Below, in pieces: positions 38,084 to 47,493 of a stretch of 56,957 bases of DNA; within the stretch, counting starts at the first letter, position 1, and every line of letters begins with the position of its first letter. The stretch is from Dawidia soli (GTDB taxonomy: Bacteria; Bacteroidota; Bacteroidia; Cytophagales; Cyclobacteriaceae). The position numbers were made by a program, and so were the translations under genes. The stretch lies in NCBI RefSeq assembly GCF_018598185.1, contig NZ_JAHESC010000050.1, positions 1 to 56,957 on the forward strand, written 5' to 3'. A model generated the notes under the pieces. The model worked only from the letters and a program-made list of their open reading frames with translations. It was not told the origin of the DNA and did not search any database.

Positions 38084-39958
38084 ATGAAGAGGATTTTAAT
38101 CGTGTTGATCACGCTCTTGATGATCAACTTTTCTCGCGCACAAAATATAGGTATCAATGCAACGGGAGCGGCGCCGGACGCGTCGGCCATTCTTGACGTT
38201 GCCTCTACCAGTAAAGGTCTTCTGGCTCCTCGCGTGGCGCTGACAGCTACCAATGCCGCCGGCCCCATCACGTCACCCGCCACCAGCTTATTAGTGTACA
38301 ACACGGCAACCGCGGGCAGCTCGCCGAACAACGTGGTGCCCGGATACTATTACTGGAACGGTGCAGCGTGGGCCGTTTTTTCAACGACGAGTAATACGGC
38401 GTGGACGCTGACCGGGAATTCGGGGTTAAACCCAGCTACCCACTTTATCGGAACAACCGACGATAAGGCGCTTATCTTTAAATCATTTAACAACCCCTTC
38501 CTGGAATTTGGGCGGCGGGGGACGCTGGGATTAACGCAGGCATATCCGGACTATACGGATGCAACCGAGAAAGTAACTTACGTGCGGTCAGCCCTGCAGT
38601 TCGAAGCTCCCGCGGCTAACTTCTATAAACCTAAAATGTTCACGGACACCGATGGAAATTTCAGGGTCAAGGGAAGCTCTGCCGGCACGGATTTCTTTGA
38701 GTTCGGATCTACCGGAAGCAGCAACGACGGAGGTTTTGAATTCATCATTGGCGACGACGGCGACGAGCCGATGGTATTTAAAAGCTATCACGCAGTCAAC
38801 GGAATGTCGGAGATCATGCGTCTGCAGAGTGGACGAATGGCGGTGGGATCCAACTCTTTTAATGCCACGAATCCCGAGAAACTGTTGATCGATGCCGGCG
38901 CCACGACGTCTTATAACCTGATGACAGGGAAGGGCAGCATTGACAATTACCTTCAGATCAATGTTCAGAATAGTTCTGCCACCGGCAGTGCCAGCTCGGA
39001 TGTCGTTGCCACCTCCAATAATGGAAATGAGTCGATCAACTACATCGACATGGGCATTAACTCGGGCTCCTATACCAACACCAGTCTTCCGGTCCTGGGC
39101 GGCGCCAACACGGCCTATCTTTATACTACCGGAAATGACTTTGTGATCGGTAACGGCACCGCGACAAAGCCTATTCGGTTTTTTACCGGTGGGTTTGCCA
39201 ATACGAACGAACGCATGCGGATCAGCGGTACGGGCGATGTCGCCATTGGTTCGACCACCTTTAACGCGACCAATCCGGAGGCATTCTTAGTGGATGCCGG
39301 TACTACGACCTCGGTCAATGCTATTGTTGGGAGAGGAAGTATCAATAGCTACCTGCAACTTAATATTCAGAACCTTTCCAGTGGGACCAGCTCTTCGTCC
39401 GATGTCGTGGCGACTGCAGACAATGGCAGTGAAACGACCAACTACATCGATATGGGGATCAATGGCAGTACGAATGCGAGTGGCGTCATGGGAGGTCCCA
39501 ACGACGCATACCTTTATAATATCGGGCAGGATCTGCTGATCGGCACGGGTACGGCGGCTAAATCGTTGCTGTTTTTGACGGGTGGCACGTCTGATGTTAC
39601 CAACGAAAGAATGCGGATCAGTGGCACGGGCAATGTGGGCATTGGTACGAATAGCCCCAACTCGACGCTGGAGGTCAATGGGTCCATGGCGCAGGCAATA
39701 ACAGCCACCAGCTCGAATATTACGCTAAATGCAACACACGCTACGGTTATTTTAAACAACGGCGGTACGCCGGCTGTGACATTGCCCGCCGCTGCTGCCA
39801 GCAATGCACGGAGGACCTATATAATCGTGAACCAAACCAGTGGTGCCAGAACGATCAGCAGTTATCGGGATTTCGCGAACGCGGCTGCGACAACCATCGC
39901 TGCCAACAGCAGTATCACGATCCAGTCGGACGGAAGTAACTGGTACCGTGTACATTGA
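38084..39958 (+). CDS. Secreted fibre-like repeat protein A (624 aa)
   Basis: 624 residues with a signal peptide (MKRILIVLITLLMINFSRAQ). An N-terminal segment, ASAILDVASTSKGLLAPRVA, is the usual start of Bacteroidota tail-fibre/S74-like surface proteins. Two internal modules of ~130 residues follow at ~265-400 and ~400-530 (each with FNATNPE, a GSI.(D/S)YLQ(I/L)N.QN segment, YIDMGIN, and NERMRISGTG), then VGIGTNSPNSTLEVNGS and a beta-rich end (…ITIQSDGSNWYRVH). There is no S74 peptidase and no T9SS C-terminal domain. It is probably an extracellular beta-structured fibre. A near-identical-length paralogue lies at 44771. Confidence 0.85.
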   Translation: MKRILIVLITLLMINFSRAQNIGINATGAAPDASAILDVASTSKGLLAPRVALTATNAAGPITSPATSLLVYNTATAGSSPNNVVPGYYYWNGAAWAVFSTTSNTAWTLTGNSGLNPATHFIGTTDDKALIFKSFNNPFLEFGRRGTLGLTQAYPDYTDATEKVTYVRSALQFEAPAANFYKPKMFTDTDGNFRVKGSSAGTDFFEFGSTGSSNDGGFEFIIGDDGDEPMVFKSYHAVNGMSEIMRLQSGRMAVGSNSFNATNPEKLLIDAGATTSYNLMTGKGSIDNYLQINVQNSSATGSASSDVVATSNNGNESINYIDMGINSGSYTNTSLPVLGGANTAYLYTTGNDFVIGNGTATKPIRFFTGGFANTNERMRISGTGDVAIGSTTFNATNPEAFLVDAGTTTSVNAIVGRGSINSYLQLNIQNLSSGTSSSSDVVATADNGSETTNYIDMGINGSTNASGVMGGPNDAYLYNIGQDLLIGTGTAAKSLLFLTGGTSDVTNERMRISGTGNVGIGTNSPNSTLEVNGSMAQAITATSSNITLNATHATVILNNGGTPAVTLPAAAASNARRTYIIVNQTSGARTISSYRDFANAAATTIAANSSITIQSDGSNWYRVH

Positions 39959-39992
39959 TCGGCAGAAGGGTATAGTGCATCAATACTGAAAT

Positions 39993-41201
39993 ATGATCAA
40001 ATTTTATCTTGCGGGTGGCAGATCTTTACTTCTGGGTGTGTGTATAACCCTGGCAAATATCAGCGCATTCTCCCAGGCGCGCTTACTGTTAGACAACGGA
40101 GCTATTATTAACATCACGCAGGGGGCTTATGTAGTGGTTGATAATTCTGCGGCAAACGCCATCACCCGGACCAGCGGTTATATTAAGATGGAGGCTAATA
40201 CATCGAGCCGGCTCAAGTGGAATATCGGCACGAACACCAGTGCGCACGTGTTTCCGTTTGTTACTGCCGCTTCCGTATATATTCCGTTTACATTACAAGT
40301 CACGGCAGGTGACATCGGAAACGTATCGGTTTCTACGTTTCCCACCGCGGCCAATAATACACCTTATCCCACCGGCGTAACGCATGTCGAAATGCTGGGG
40401 GTGGATAACAGCGCGAACGTAGTGGACCGGTTCTGGCAAATAGACAAAGACGGCCCGAGCGGAACGGCCACGTTAACATTCCAGGCAACCCCGGCGGAAG
40501 TAGGCTCTATTACGACGCTGCGCGCGCAACGGTGGAATAGCGGAACCAGTAATTGGGATCAGCCGATCGCCGGTCAGACCAGCGGCGCTTACAGCGTAAC
40601 CGTTCCGGGCGTAACAACTTTTTCCCCCTGGACCCTCTCGGGCAACAATATGCCGCTTCCGGTTGAATTGGTAAGTTTTACGGCAAAGGCCATCGAGAAA
40701 CGTGTCGAGCTTCAATGGATCACCGCTTCGGAGAAGAACAATGATTATTTTACCATTCAGCGAAGTAAAAATGGTACAAATTTTTTCGATATCGCAACCG
40801 TGGCAGCGGGCCCGGCAGGCAGCAGTGTGCAGGAGTACACTTATACAGATTTCGATGCGCTTCCAGGCAAATCGTATTATAGATTAAAGCAAACCGACCT
40901 GGACGGCACCGAGGAGTATTTAGATATCAAGATGGTGCGGATCGAGGAGTTCTATCGGGGGTTAACAGCTTATCCAAATCCGGTAAAAGGAGGTACGTTA
41001 TCCATAGACTTCGGAACCGAACTTGAAGACGATACCTCTGTTGCAATTTCCGACTTGTTAGGGAAAGTTGTGTTTAGTTCCACAGTAGCAGCCGGGACAC
41101 GTTTTTACTCCATCGATCTGAGCCGTTCACCGGCTGGAGCATATCTCCTAAAGACGTTTAATGCCCAGTCCAGCGTTCAACAGATAATTGTGTTGGAGTA
41201 A
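39993..41201 (+). CDS. T9SS-exported surface protein B
   Basis: 402 residues with a signal peptide ending near SAFSQA. A beta-rich domain covers ~30-220 (GTNTSAHVFPF, ANVVDRFWQIDKDGP, FSPWTLSGNN), then a fibronectin-III-like part (PLPVELVSFTAKAIEKRVEL, DYFTIQRSKNG, YYRLKQTDLDG). The last ~80 residues are a type A T9SS sorting domain (YPNPVKGGTLSIDFG, ISDLLGKVVFSS, LSRSPAGAYLLK). The type IX system exports it and links it to the surface. It follows fibre gene A after 34 nt without its own shared operator, so it is in A's operon. Confidence 0.92.
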   Translation: MIKFYLAGGRSLLLGVCITLANISAFSQARLLLDNGAIINITQGAYVVVDNSAANAITRTSGYIKMEANTSSRLKWNIGTNTSAHVFPFVTAASVYIPFTLQVTAGDIGNVSVSTFPTAANNTPYPTGVTHVEMLGVDNSANVVDRFWQIDKDGPSGTATLTFQATPAEVGSITTLRAQRWNSGTSNWDQPIAGQTSGAYSVTVPGVTTFSPWTLSGNNMPLPVELVSFTAKAIEKRVELQWITASEKNNDYFTIQRSKNGTNFFDIATVAAGPAGSSVQEYTYTDFDALPGKSYYRLKQTDLDGTEEYLDIKMVRIEEFYRGLTAYPNPVKGGTLSIDFGTELEDDTSVAISDLLGKVVFSSTVAAGTRFYSIDLSRSPAGAYLLKTFNAQSSVQQIIVLE

Positions 41202-41249
41202 CCAATTGTAAGTGTTATTTGTTCACTTATACACCGGTACTATACGTAC

Positions 41250-41308
41250 CTGATTTTTTAATGTCAGCTTTTCCCTGATTTATCAGACGTGAACGATTCG
41301 GACCTTAG
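41250..41308 (+). promoter_or_regulatory. Shared operator/promoter, copy 4 (before the beta-helix gene)
   Basis: CTGAT (41250-41254), N9, TCAG (41264-41267), N7, CTGAT (41275-41279), N24, CTTAG (41304-41308, in GACCTTAG). One base shorter in the first spacer and one change in the -7 box. Confidence 0.7.
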
Positions 41309-41348
41309 GTGTAATAACTATCAATCCTAATACGTGAAAATCGCCATC

Positions 41349-43121
41349 ATGAAAAGTCAAATTTTTCTTCTGGGTTTATTGATATGTGCGCTTGCGGCGC
41401 AGGTAGAGGCACAGGTTAAAATAGGTGATAATCCCGCAACCATTGATCCCAACTCGCTTCTTGAGCTGGAAAGTACGAATAAAGGATTTTTGCCACCACG
41501 GGTGGCGTTGACGAGTTTAAGCTCGGTGGCGCCATTGACCGGAGCAGTTCCAACCGGGATGCTGGTGTACAGCAGCGGTGGCGTGGTAGCAGATGGATAT
41601 TACTATTGGAATGCGACACAATGGGTCCCTTTTATTTATCAGGGGGAAGCCAGCGTGACGACAAAAACGGCCACGGGCGCGCTCGCAAAGAGCGAAACGT
41701 TCGTCATCGCCAGCAACGATATTACACTCACGTTGCCAGCTATTACGGGGGCGGACGATGGGCTGTCGATGACGATTAAGAATGTGGGAACACATACCGA
41801 CCAGGTTGACGTGGTGCCAAGCGGTTCTTCCACCATTGACGGGACGACGGTCTCTAAACATTTCCGGTGGGTTGCAAAAACCTATGTGGCATCGGGTGGG
41901 GATTGGCTGATCAAAGTAAACGAGGGAAAAGCCGACAACATCTTCGAGGTATCCGAAACGGGCAGCTGGACGACGATCGCGGAAGTGATCGAGTTCCTCG
42001 ATCTGCACATGGTAGAACCTTCCGTGGTGCGATTGGTCGGCGGTGAATATCCCGTGGCAGCGACGCAGACGATCGATTTGCCGTTTCCCCTCACGATCCA
42101 GGGAAGTACGTATGGCGCCGCAACGATTACGGCCGGAGGCGCCTCGGGTACGCTGTTTGACTGTATGACCGAAACCTATTTTAAAATGCTGGCGTTCGAT
42201 GCCGCTGGTGCTTCGGGTGTCGATGCTATACATCTAAACAGTAATAACGAATATTATGAAATAAAAGACTGTACCATCGATGGGTTTGATAAAGGCATAG
42301 TAGCGCTGAGTAACGTGGAAATGTGGGTCTTTGAGCTTGATATTTTGAATGCCACCTCGGCGGGTATAGAAATAGTCTCCGGGGGATTGAGTGGGGTTTC
42401 GCTTAAGATTTCGGAAACGGATTTTCTCAACTGTGAAAAAGGGATCAACCTCCTGTCGGGCACAAATCCGGTGGTGTCCATCCTGAACTGCGGCTTCTAT
42501 AACGATACTGCCGGGCAGATCGGGATAAACTACGTCCCGGCCACGTTTACATCGCTCTCGCGTGTGTTTGTTACCAATAACAGCTGGAACAATACCGGTA
42601 CGTTTATGGAGGGGTTCGATTTTACGCTCGCCTCGGGAAGGGATGCCAATACCTTTATCAAAAACAATTCGGGCGGGCAAGACAGAAATCCGAATAGTCG
42701 TATCAACGTAGCCAACAATTCTGCAACCACCAGCATTACGACGGCGGGAACATGGTATAAAGCCAACTGGACCGCCGGTACGCAGACTTCTATCACTACG
42801 AAATGGACTATCAGCACCAACAGGATCACCTATCAGCCGGTGAACAGAGCCGACGGCTGGGCCGTTATTACGGGTAATTTACAAGTGCCCAGTAACAACC
42901 GGACGATCTCCATTGCCATCGTTAAAAACGGTGTTACGACCACACGATTTGGTGAAACCGATCTTCGTCTGACGACGGCAGGCGACCCGTACCAGTTCGC
43001 CACGACAATCTACCTGACGGGTATCGGGCCGGGCGATTATTTTGAGATCTATTGTACGTCGTCAGTGTCGGGCGAAACAGTGACCTTCCGGGACGTTCAG
43101 TGGTTTACGGAAACCAAATAA
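41349..43121 (+). CDS. Secreted right-handed beta-helix protein C
   Basis: 590 residues from the ATG at 41349; a GTG at 41334 adds five. Signal peptide (MKSQIFLLGLLICALAAQVEAQ), then the same LLELESTNKGFLPPRVALTS introduction as proteins A and A'. A parallel beta-helix region (~205-440) has repeating turns (…EYYEIKDCTIDGFDKGIVALSNVEMWVFELDI… type, spacing ~22-25), resembling pectate-lyase-like right-handed helices. The C-terminal domain (~450-590) is beta-rich. No catalytic set of a known lyase is evident, so a structural or phage-tail-spike-like binding role is likely. It is followed after 24 nt by B'. Confidence 0.75.
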   Translation: MKSQIFLLGLLICALAAQVEAQVKIGDNPATIDPNSLLELESTNKGFLPPRVALTSLSSVAPLTGAVPTGMLVYSSGGVVADGYYYWNATQWVPFIYQGEASVTTKTATGALAKSETFVIASNDITLTLPAITGADDGLSMTIKNVGTHTDQVDVVPSGSSTIDGTTVSKHFRWVAKTYVASGGDWLIKVNEGKADNIFEVSETGSWTTIAEVIEFLDLHMVEPSVVRLVGGEYPVAATQTIDLPFPLTIQGSTYGAATITAGGASGTLFDCMTETYFKMLAFDAAGASGVDAIHLNSNNEYYEIKDCTIDGFDKGIVALSNVEMWVFELDILNATSAGIEIVSGGLSGVSLKISETDFLNCEKGINLLSGTNPVVSILNCGFYNDTAGQIGINYVPATFTSLSRVFVTNNSWNNTGTFMEGFDFTLASGRDANTFIKNNSGGQDRNPNSRINVANNSATTSITTAGTWYKANWTAGTQTSITTKWTISTNRITYQPVNRADGWAVITGNLQVPSNNRTISIAIVKNGVTTTRFGETDLRLTTAGDPYQFATTIYLTGIGPGDYFEIYCTSSVSGETVTFRDVQWFTETK

Positions 43122-43145
43122 GCGGGCCTACTTAATCTGCGTGCG

Positions 43146-44558
43146 ATGAAAAACTTACTGCTGTCGATAGCGTTGTTGACGGTCTGCACCTTTACCGGGG
43201 CGCAGGATCAATTTACCAATACTGGGAACTTTCAAACGTTTTCCGGGGCGACACTCGCCTTTTTTGGCGATTTCGTCAATACGGGAACCTTTACTGATGA
43301 CGCACAATCGATCACGTTCAAAGGTGGTGCCAGTCAATTAATCACCGGTTCTTCCGCGCTTACGTTTAACAACTTCATTGCAGACAATGCCGTCGGCGTA
43401 AGCCTGCAGTCGGATGTCAACGTCACTACTACGCTAACACTTACCGCGGGGAAGCTCGATCTAAATTCCCGGCGGCTGACGATCCTGAGTGCGTTGCCGA
43501 CGGCGGTGGCCCGCACCGGTGGTTATATTTTGAGTGAGAAAACGGATCATACCAGCCAAATGCGATGGGCCATCGGTACCAATACTGCTGCCCACGTCTT
43601 TCCATTTGGTACTTCCTCGGGAGTATATATACCTTGCACCGTGTTGCTGACGGCCGGAGATCTGGGAAACGTAACGGTTTCCTCTTATCCCACGGCGGCG
43701 AACAATATGCCATACCCGACGGCTCCGATTGCGGTTACCGACATGAACCGACAGGGAGTCGACAACAGCGCGAATGTCGTGGACCGGTTCTGGCAGATCG
43801 ATAAGGACGGTCCGGCGGCCACCGTTACGGTGACATTTCAGGCAGGTCCGGCAGAGGTTGGGTCGATCACATCGCTGCAGGCGCAACGATGGAACAGCAC
43901 GACAAGCATTTGGGAAACTCCCCTGCCGGGTCAGACCAGCAACGCCACGAGCGTCACGGTTCCCGATGTAACAGATTTTTCTCCCTGGACCTTGTCCGGA
44001 AACAACTCGCCGCTTCCTGTGGAATTGATCACGTTCACCGCAACGGGCGTCGAGACGCGTGTCGAGGTAAGCTGGATCACAGCAACCGAAAGGAATAACG
44101 ACTATTTCACTGTCCAGCGAAGCAAGGATGGTCACGGTTTTGTGGATATCGGAACAGTGGCCGCGGGTCCGAACGGATATAGCATTCAGGAATATGGCTA
44201 TACCGACTATGACCCCTTTCCGGGCAAGTCGTATTATAGATTAAAGCAGACGGATCTGGATGGCACGGAAGAGTTCTTGGATATTAAAATGGTGCGAATG
44301 GAAGAGCATCTGCCCGGGTTGATGGTCTATCCAAATCCTGTCGAAAATGGTAAATTATCGGTTGACTTCCGGGACGCGCTGACAGACGATGCCCTCGTTA
44401 CGATCTCCGACGTGGTTGGGAAAGTAATATTCCGTTCTGTGGCGACCGCCGGCACACGTTTTTACCCCGTCGATCTGGCGAGCTCCCCGGCGGGTGTATA
44501 CATGCTGCGAATCGCGAACACACAGTCCAGCTTCGAGGTGAAAATTGTTCTAAAGTAG
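43146..44558 (+). CDS. T9SS-exported surface protein B' (paralogue of B)
   Basis: 470 residues, signal peptide MKNLLLSIALLTVCTFTGAQ. From ~residue 120 it aligns closely with protein B at 39993 (GTNTAAHVFPFGT, ANVVDRFWQIDKDGP, FSPWTLSGNNSPLPVELITF, SYYRLKQTDLDGTEEFLDI) through to the type A T9SS sorting domain (VYPNPVENGKLSVDF, ISDVVGKVIF, LASSPAGVYMLR). The N-terminal ~110 residues are a different beta-solenoid-like segment (TNTGNFQTFSGATLAFFGDF…), so the paralogues differ in their exposed end. It is co-transcribed with the beta-helix gene. Confidence 0.92.
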   Translation: MKNLLLSIALLTVCTFTGAQDQFTNTGNFQTFSGATLAFFGDFVNTGTFTDDAQSITFKGGASQLITGSSALTFNNFIADNAVGVSLQSDVNVTTTLTLTAGKLDLNSRRLTILSALPTAVARTGGYILSEKTDHTSQMRWAIGTNTAAHVFPFGTSSGVYIPCTVLLTAGDLGNVTVSSYPTAANNMPYPTAPIAVTDMNRQGVDNSANVVDRFWQIDKDGPAATVTVTFQAGPAEVGSITSLQAQRWNSTTSIWETPLPGQTSNATSVTVPDVTDFSPWTLSGNNSPLPVELITFTATGVETRVEVSWITATERNNDYFTVQRSKDGHGFVDIGTVAAGPNGYSIQEYGYTDYDPFPGKSYYRLKQTDLDGTEEFLDIKMVRMEEHLPGLMVYPNPVENGKLSVDFRDALTDDALVTISDVVGKVIFRSVATAGTRFYPVDLASSPAGVYMLRIANTQSSFEVKIVLK

Positions 44559-44562
44559 CAGC

Positions 44563-44590
44563 CGTTGCCCTTGATCGAACATCGGCAACG
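44563..44590. terminator. Hairpin after B'
   Basis: CGTTGCC and GGCAACG form a 7-bp stem with a 14-nt loop, 5 nt after the stop codon. No U-tract follows, but the position fits a transcript end before the next operator. Confidence 0.5.
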
Positions 44591-44677
44591 TATGGATTGT
44601 GTGATGGTGTTTTATATACGGTTTATGGGCGCGTAATGACATCGGCCTGTTATCTGTAGCGGTTTATCGTGCATCGC

Positions 44678-44737
44678 CTGATTTTTTTCAACTCAGTTTT
44701 TTGCTGATCTTTTTTACCGCACCTTCTTCGACCTTTG
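44678..44737 (+). promoter_or_regulatory. Shared operator/promoter, copy 5 (before the second fibre-like gene)
   Basis: CTGAT (44678-44682), N10, TCAG (44693-44696), N7, CTGAT (44704-44708), N24, CTTTG (44733-44737, in GACCTTTG). Boxes and spacing are exact. Confidence 0.8.
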
Positions 44738-44770
44738 TTCGTGACTTCCAGGACCTGAAAGCTGTTTTAC

Positions 44771-46645
44771 ATGAAAAGGATTCTAATCGTATTGATCGCC
44801 CTGATGATAGTCAGGTTTTCCACTGCGCAAAGTGTAGGCATCAATGCGACGGGGGCGGCGCCGAATGCATCGGCTATGCTCGACCTTACTTCTACCAGTA
44901 AAGGCCTCCTTGTGCCCCGCGTGGCATTGACAGCAACCAATGCCGCCGGTCCTGTTGCTTCTCCCGCGACAGGTTTGTTGGTATATAATACTGCGACGGC
45001 GGGCAGCGCGCCGAATAATGTAGTGCCGGGGTACTATTATTGGAATGGTACCTGGTGGGTTGCTTTTTCAGCACCCAGTAGCACAGGCTGGTCGCTTACC
45101 GGAAATTCGGGGTTAAACCAGGCAACCAACTTTGTCGGAACAATCGATGACAAGGCGGTTGTTTTTAAGTCGTTTAACAATTCCTTTCTGGAATTCGGAA
45201 ATCGTGGTACCCTGGGATTAACACAGGTACTTCCAGACTACACAAATGCGACCGAGAAGGTGACCTATGTACGTTCGGCCCTGCAGTTCGAAGCGCCGGC
45301 GGCCAATTCCTATAAACCAAAAATGTTCACGGATGCCGATGGAAATTTCAGGCTGAAGGGAAGCGCTGCCGGTACGGACCTTTTTGAGTTCGGTTCTACC
45401 GGTAGCAGTGACAACGGCGGGTTTGAATTCATCATTGGTGATGAGGGTGACGAGTACTTGTCGTTTAAAAGCTATCACTACATTACCGGCATGTCGGAGA
45501 TCATGCGTTTGCAGAGTGGAAGAATGTCGGTAGGGTCCACATCCTTTAACGCTACCAACCCTGAGAAACTGCTGATCGATGCCGGCGTTACCACGTCTTA
45601 TAACCTGATGACGGGTAAGGGCAGCATCGATAATTATCTTCAGATCAACGTACAGAATAGCGCGGCAACAGGAAGTGCAAGCTCGGATATTGTTGCCACG
45701 GCTAACAACGGAAGCGAGTCGGCCAATTTTATCGATATGGGCATTAACTCGGGCTCGTATACCAACACCGGTCTTCCGGTCCTGGGCGGCGCCAATACGG
45801 CCTATCTCTATGCTACCGGAAATGATTTTGTGATCGGCAACGGGACGGCGACAAAACCCATTCGTTTTTTTGCAGGTGGATTCGCGAGTACGGATGAACG
45901 TATGCGGATCAGTGGCACGGGCGATGTGGCCATCGGTTCAACAACCTTTAACGCGACCTACCCGGAGGCGTTTTTAGTGGATGCCGGTACGACTACCTCT
46001 GTCAATGCTATTGTTGGAAAGGGGAGTATCAATAGCTATCTGCAGCTTAATATTCAGAACCTCTCCAGTGGAACCAGTTCGTCGTCTGATGTCGTGGCGA
46101 CCGCCGATAATGGGAGCGAAACGACCCATTATGTCGATATGGGCATCAACGGCAGTACGAATTCAAGCGGCGTCATGGGAGGGGCCAACGATGCGTATCT
46201 CTATAATATCGGACAGAATTTGCTTATTGCCACGGGCACAGCGTCTAAATCGTTGATCTTTATGACAGGTGGTACTGCTGAGGCTACCAATGAAAGAATG
46301 CGTATCGACGGCACCGGCAACGTGGGGGTTGGCACCAATAGTCCTAACTCGACGCTGGAGGTAAATGGGTCCATCGGGCGGGCGATCACCAGGACCAGCA
46401 CCAACATAACCTTGAACGCGACGCACTATACCGTGATATTGAACAACGGCACTACACCCACTGTCACCCTGCCCGCCGCTGCTGCCAGCAATGCGCGGAG
46501 AATGTATATCATCATGAACCAAACCAATGCCGCGCGAACGATCAGCAGTTATCGTGATTTTACGAATACGGGTGTAACGACCATCGCCGCCAACAGCCGC
46601 ATAACGATCCAGTCGGACGGTACTAACTGGTACCGCATACAATGA
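44771..46645 (+). CDS. Secreted fibre-like repeat protein A' (624 aa, paralogue of A)
   Basis: 624 residues, the same length as protein A and aligned end to end without visible gaps. It has the same signal-peptide type (MKRILIVLIALMIVRFSTAQ), the same two ~130-residue modules and the same end (…ITIQSDGTNWYRIQ). Differences are scattered substitutions, mostly in surface-type positions, so the duplication is not very recent. It has its own copy of the shared operator. Together with A it brackets the B-C-B' genes. It lacks a T9SS domain, so its route to the surface, or assembly with B/B', is open. Confidence 0.88.
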   Translation: MKRILIVLIALMIVRFSTAQSVGINATGAAPNASAMLDLTSTSKGLLVPRVALTATNAAGPVASPATGLLVYNTATAGSAPNNVVPGYYYWNGTWWVAFSAPSSTGWSLTGNSGLNQATNFVGTIDDKAVVFKSFNNSFLEFGNRGTLGLTQVLPDYTNATEKVTYVRSALQFEAPAANSYKPKMFTDADGNFRLKGSAAGTDLFEFGSTGSSDNGGFEFIIGDEGDEYLSFKSYHYITGMSEIMRLQSGRMSVGSTSFNATNPEKLLIDAGVTTSYNLMTGKGSIDNYLQINVQNSAATGSASSDIVATANNGSESANFIDMGINSGSYTNTGLPVLGGANTAYLYATGNDFVIGNGTATKPIRFFAGGFASTDERMRISGTGDVAIGSTTFNATYPEAFLVDAGTTTSVNAIVGKGSINSYLQLNIQNLSSGTSSSSDVVATADNGSETTHYVDMGINGSTNSSGVMGGANDAYLYNIGQNLLIATGTASKSLIFMTGGTAEATNERMRIDGTGNVGVGTNSPNSTLEVNGSIGRAITRTSTNITLNATHYTVILNNGTTPTVTLPAAAASNARRMYIIMNQTNAARTISSYRDFTNTGVTTIAANSRITIQSDGTNWYRIQ

Positions 46646-46664
46646 TCGGCCGGCGTTCCGACCG

Positions 46665-46910
46665 TTATGATTCCTTATAGAGGATCATGCCGGCGTGATA
46701 TAAAATGCCGTCGCGAAAATCACCGTCGGCCGTAAACCCTGTGTCATCGACATAATCAATGTGGTTGTTGGTTATGACATACCGCCCGCGATAGGCGCTT
46801 TGGCGTTTGCCCCGTGCTTCGTCATAGCGCCCGTCGGGCAACAATTCATGCCGGATGTACCCGTCGGCGGTCGCCCACATGCCTACGTAAGATGTGTTAT
46901 TCTCTTTCAT
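46665..46910 (-). CDS. Atu4866-like small protein
   Basis: 81 residues: YVGMWATADGYIRHELLPDG, then RYDEARGKRQSAYRGRYVIT, DYVDDTGFTADGDF and YHAGMILYK. This is the beta-sandwich family named after Agrobacterium Atu4866. Function unknown. It lies downstream of the AraC-type genes on the same strand (27 nt after the sensor-only protein), and homologues are often found beside AraC regulators and oxidoreductases. Confidence 0.88.
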   Translation of the reverse strand: MKENNTSYVGMWATADGYIRHELLPDGRYDEARGKRQSAYRGRYVITNNHIDYVDDTGFTADGDFRDGILYHAGMILYKES

Positions 46911-46937
46911 GTGTTCTTATGATAATGTGTAAGTAAT

Positions 46938-47435
46938 TCAATGCGTCATCTTCAGAGCGTAGTGTATCAGCTCCATAATATAGGTCTGCAATAGCGAAGT
47001 TTTGAAGATGTAGTCAGATTGTGCCTCTGTGTGGATGTTCCGGAAAACATTGACGAGGTATTGCTCCTGATTTTCGCGCAGTGCATATACCGGACTGCCG
47101 CTCCCATCGAACATCGGCAGCGCATCGATGGTATTGCGCATGGTGGCCGTCAGGAAAGAATCTTTAAACATGCAGAAGAAGCCGGAAGCCTCCGTACACG
47201 GCGGCCGCGTCGGCGCCTGTCTGCGCGAATGGAAGAACGTGAGCACGGGATCAACAGACGAAAGCTCTTTGTCGATCGGGTGACATAACCCCGGCGCATG
47301 TACCAGACTGATGGCGTAAAAGCTCTCCCCGATGTGAAGAAGCTTTAGCGCTTCCAGCGCGGTCATATAGTCGGTATAGCACGCGTAGAAGTTCGCAGGC
47401 ATGTGTGCCGGCGGTGGGGCAGATGGGGTGCTCAT
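46938..47435 (-). CDS. AraC-type sensor domain without DNA-binding domain
   Basis: 165 residues. Despite divergence, the pattern ASGFFCMFKDSFLTATMRNTIDA followed by LPMFDGSGSPVYALRENQEQ and LLQTYIMELIHYALKM matches the sensor half of the AraC regulator encoded next door (SGYFCIFKEGFFSEKIRGSI, FPMFSPGSKPAYFLDKAQDK, LLRNYVTELIHYALKL). It stops exactly where the HTH domain should start, and no HTH-like frame follows. It may be a decayed duplicate or a dominant partner that pairs with the intact regulator. Same strand, 58 nt after the AraC stop. Confidence 0.78.
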   Translation of the reverse strand: MSTPSAPPPAHMPANFYACYTDYMTALEALKLLHIGESFYAISLVHAPGLCHPIDKELSSVDPVLTFFHSRRQAPTRPPCTEASGFFCMFKDSFLTATMRNTIDALPMFDGSGSPVYALRENQEQYLVNVFRNIHTEAQSDYIFKTSLLQTYIMELIHYALKMTH

Positions 47436-47493
47436 AAGCTATTGGTGGTTACAGGAAATGATAAACTGAACCGGTGCCCGGTCGAGCCGATCG

